A stretch of 52,030 bases of DNA from positions 1-52,030 of the forward strand of contig JAFUWA010000001.1 of the NCBI GenBank assembly GCA_017477355.1, read 5' to 3'. Source of the DNA: Clostridia bacterium. Lineage in GTDB: Bacteria > Bacillota > Clostridia > TANB77 > CAG-508. The position numbers and the translations under genes are program-made. Positions within the stretch are counted from its first letter, which is position 1. Each line of letters begins with the position of its first letter. The notes under the pieces were generated by a model. That model searched no databases. It saw only the letters and a program-made list of their open reading frames with translations, and was not told where the DNA came from. Positions 51,720-52,030 of this stretch are shown one piece after another.

Positions 51720-52030
51720 TTAATCACGATCTTCATTGTTAGAATCGTCATCATCATCAATATCAAACAATCCACCTAAAAGTTCATTTCTAATAGGGTT
51801 TTCTGGTTCTGTATTATTTTTAATAGCAGAATCATTGTTAGGGACTGTTTTAGCAGGACCAGAGAACATTCCTTTAATAATTCTTCTCTTTGGTCTTTCT
51901 GCTTCTTTCTCTATTTTTTCTTGTTCTTTTATCGCTTTATTTAATTGCTTTTCCATAAATTTAGCATCTTTTTCTGCTTGTTTTTCAGCAAATTTTTCTT
52001 GTCTTTCTAATTCTTTTTGTTCTTGAATTG
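51720..52030 (-). CDS. C-terminal part of a charged, coiled-coil protein (5' end beyond window)
   Basis: The reading frame is open to the window edge. About 103 residues are visible: a Lys/Glu/Gln-rich coiled coil (IQEQKELERQEKFAEKQ and onwards to EQEKIEKEAERPK), a short basic stretch KRRIIKGMFSG, then an Asn/Glu-rich linker and an acidic end LFDIDDDDDSNNEDRD. Not recognised. It precedes the TadC-like gene in the same direction by 55 bases, so could belong to the same pilus cluster, for example as the tail of a larger assembly protein. Confidence 0.65.
   Translation of the reverse strand, partial: IQEQKELERQEKFAEKQAEKDAKFMEKQLNKAIKEQEKIEKEAERPKRRIIKGMFSGPAKTVPNNDSAIKNNTEPENPIRNELLGGLFDIDDDDDSNNEDRD

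Overview
The window is AT-rich DNA from a Gram-positive, endospore-forming member of the Clostridia. This rests on SpoIVB, SpoVG, a class III anaerobic ribonucleotide reductase, Sua5, a heterodimeric ABC exporter and strong AGGAGG-type ribosome binding sites. Most genes lie on the minus strand. Species cannot be named from the sequence, and I see no tRNA, rRNA or CRISPR array.

Layout. 1-959: ruvB, cut by the window edge. 983-2325: a REP-type tyrosine transposase unit with short repeats. 2346-10084: ligA, a membrane glycosyltransferase-like gene, pgsA, a UPF0182 protein and ftsY. 10182-13611: an island of higher GC on the plus strand with two paralogous secreted stalk-domain proteins, each with its own promoter, structured leader and terminator. 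13620-17127: nrdG, nrdD and a divergent Crp-type regulator. 17179-21947: a PP-loop tRNA-thiolation-type enzyme, a flippase-like membrane protein, sua5, a two-domain sugar transferase and murI. 22120-24107: uvrB. 24143-30555: surface-glycan type membrane genes and an ABC exporter pair. 30684-37548: a divergent purA, an LD-carboxypeptidase, tsf, rpsB, an SPFH/zinc-ribbon pair and spoVG. 37725-42889: murC, another membrane glycosyltransferase, an FGE-like protein and spoIVB. 42901-52030: a cluster for a Tad/type-IV-pilus-like machine with several pilin-like proteins.

Main discovery. Ten native genes, including ligA, uvrB and spoIVB, look broken by frameshifts, but all twelve breaks of this kind are the same event. 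A codon-phase CGG sits where the family has a glycine, and skipping its C gives GGA (9 sites) or GGT (3 sites) and restores the conserved protein exactly. In a by-eye scan of both strands I found no other in-frame CGG in any native gene; Arg is written AGA, AGG, CGT, CGC or CGA. This suggests that CGG is not an arginine codon here and that CGGA/CGGT acts as a four-base glycine codon, or equivalently as an obligatory +1 frameshift. Uniform phase, coding-strand specificity and the use of two sites in one gene argue against sequencing error. The GC-richer island uses in-frame CGG as ordinary Arg, so it appears foreign to this decoding.

Secondary points. In both island genes a leader loop (CTTGGCG) is complementary to the terminator loop (CGCCAAG). 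GGGACGT palindromes related to the transposase repeats are scattered in the window. PurA lacks its usual catalytic histidine. Three disruptions do not fit the CGG rule: TAA at 5106 and 25205, and a missing base near 49665.
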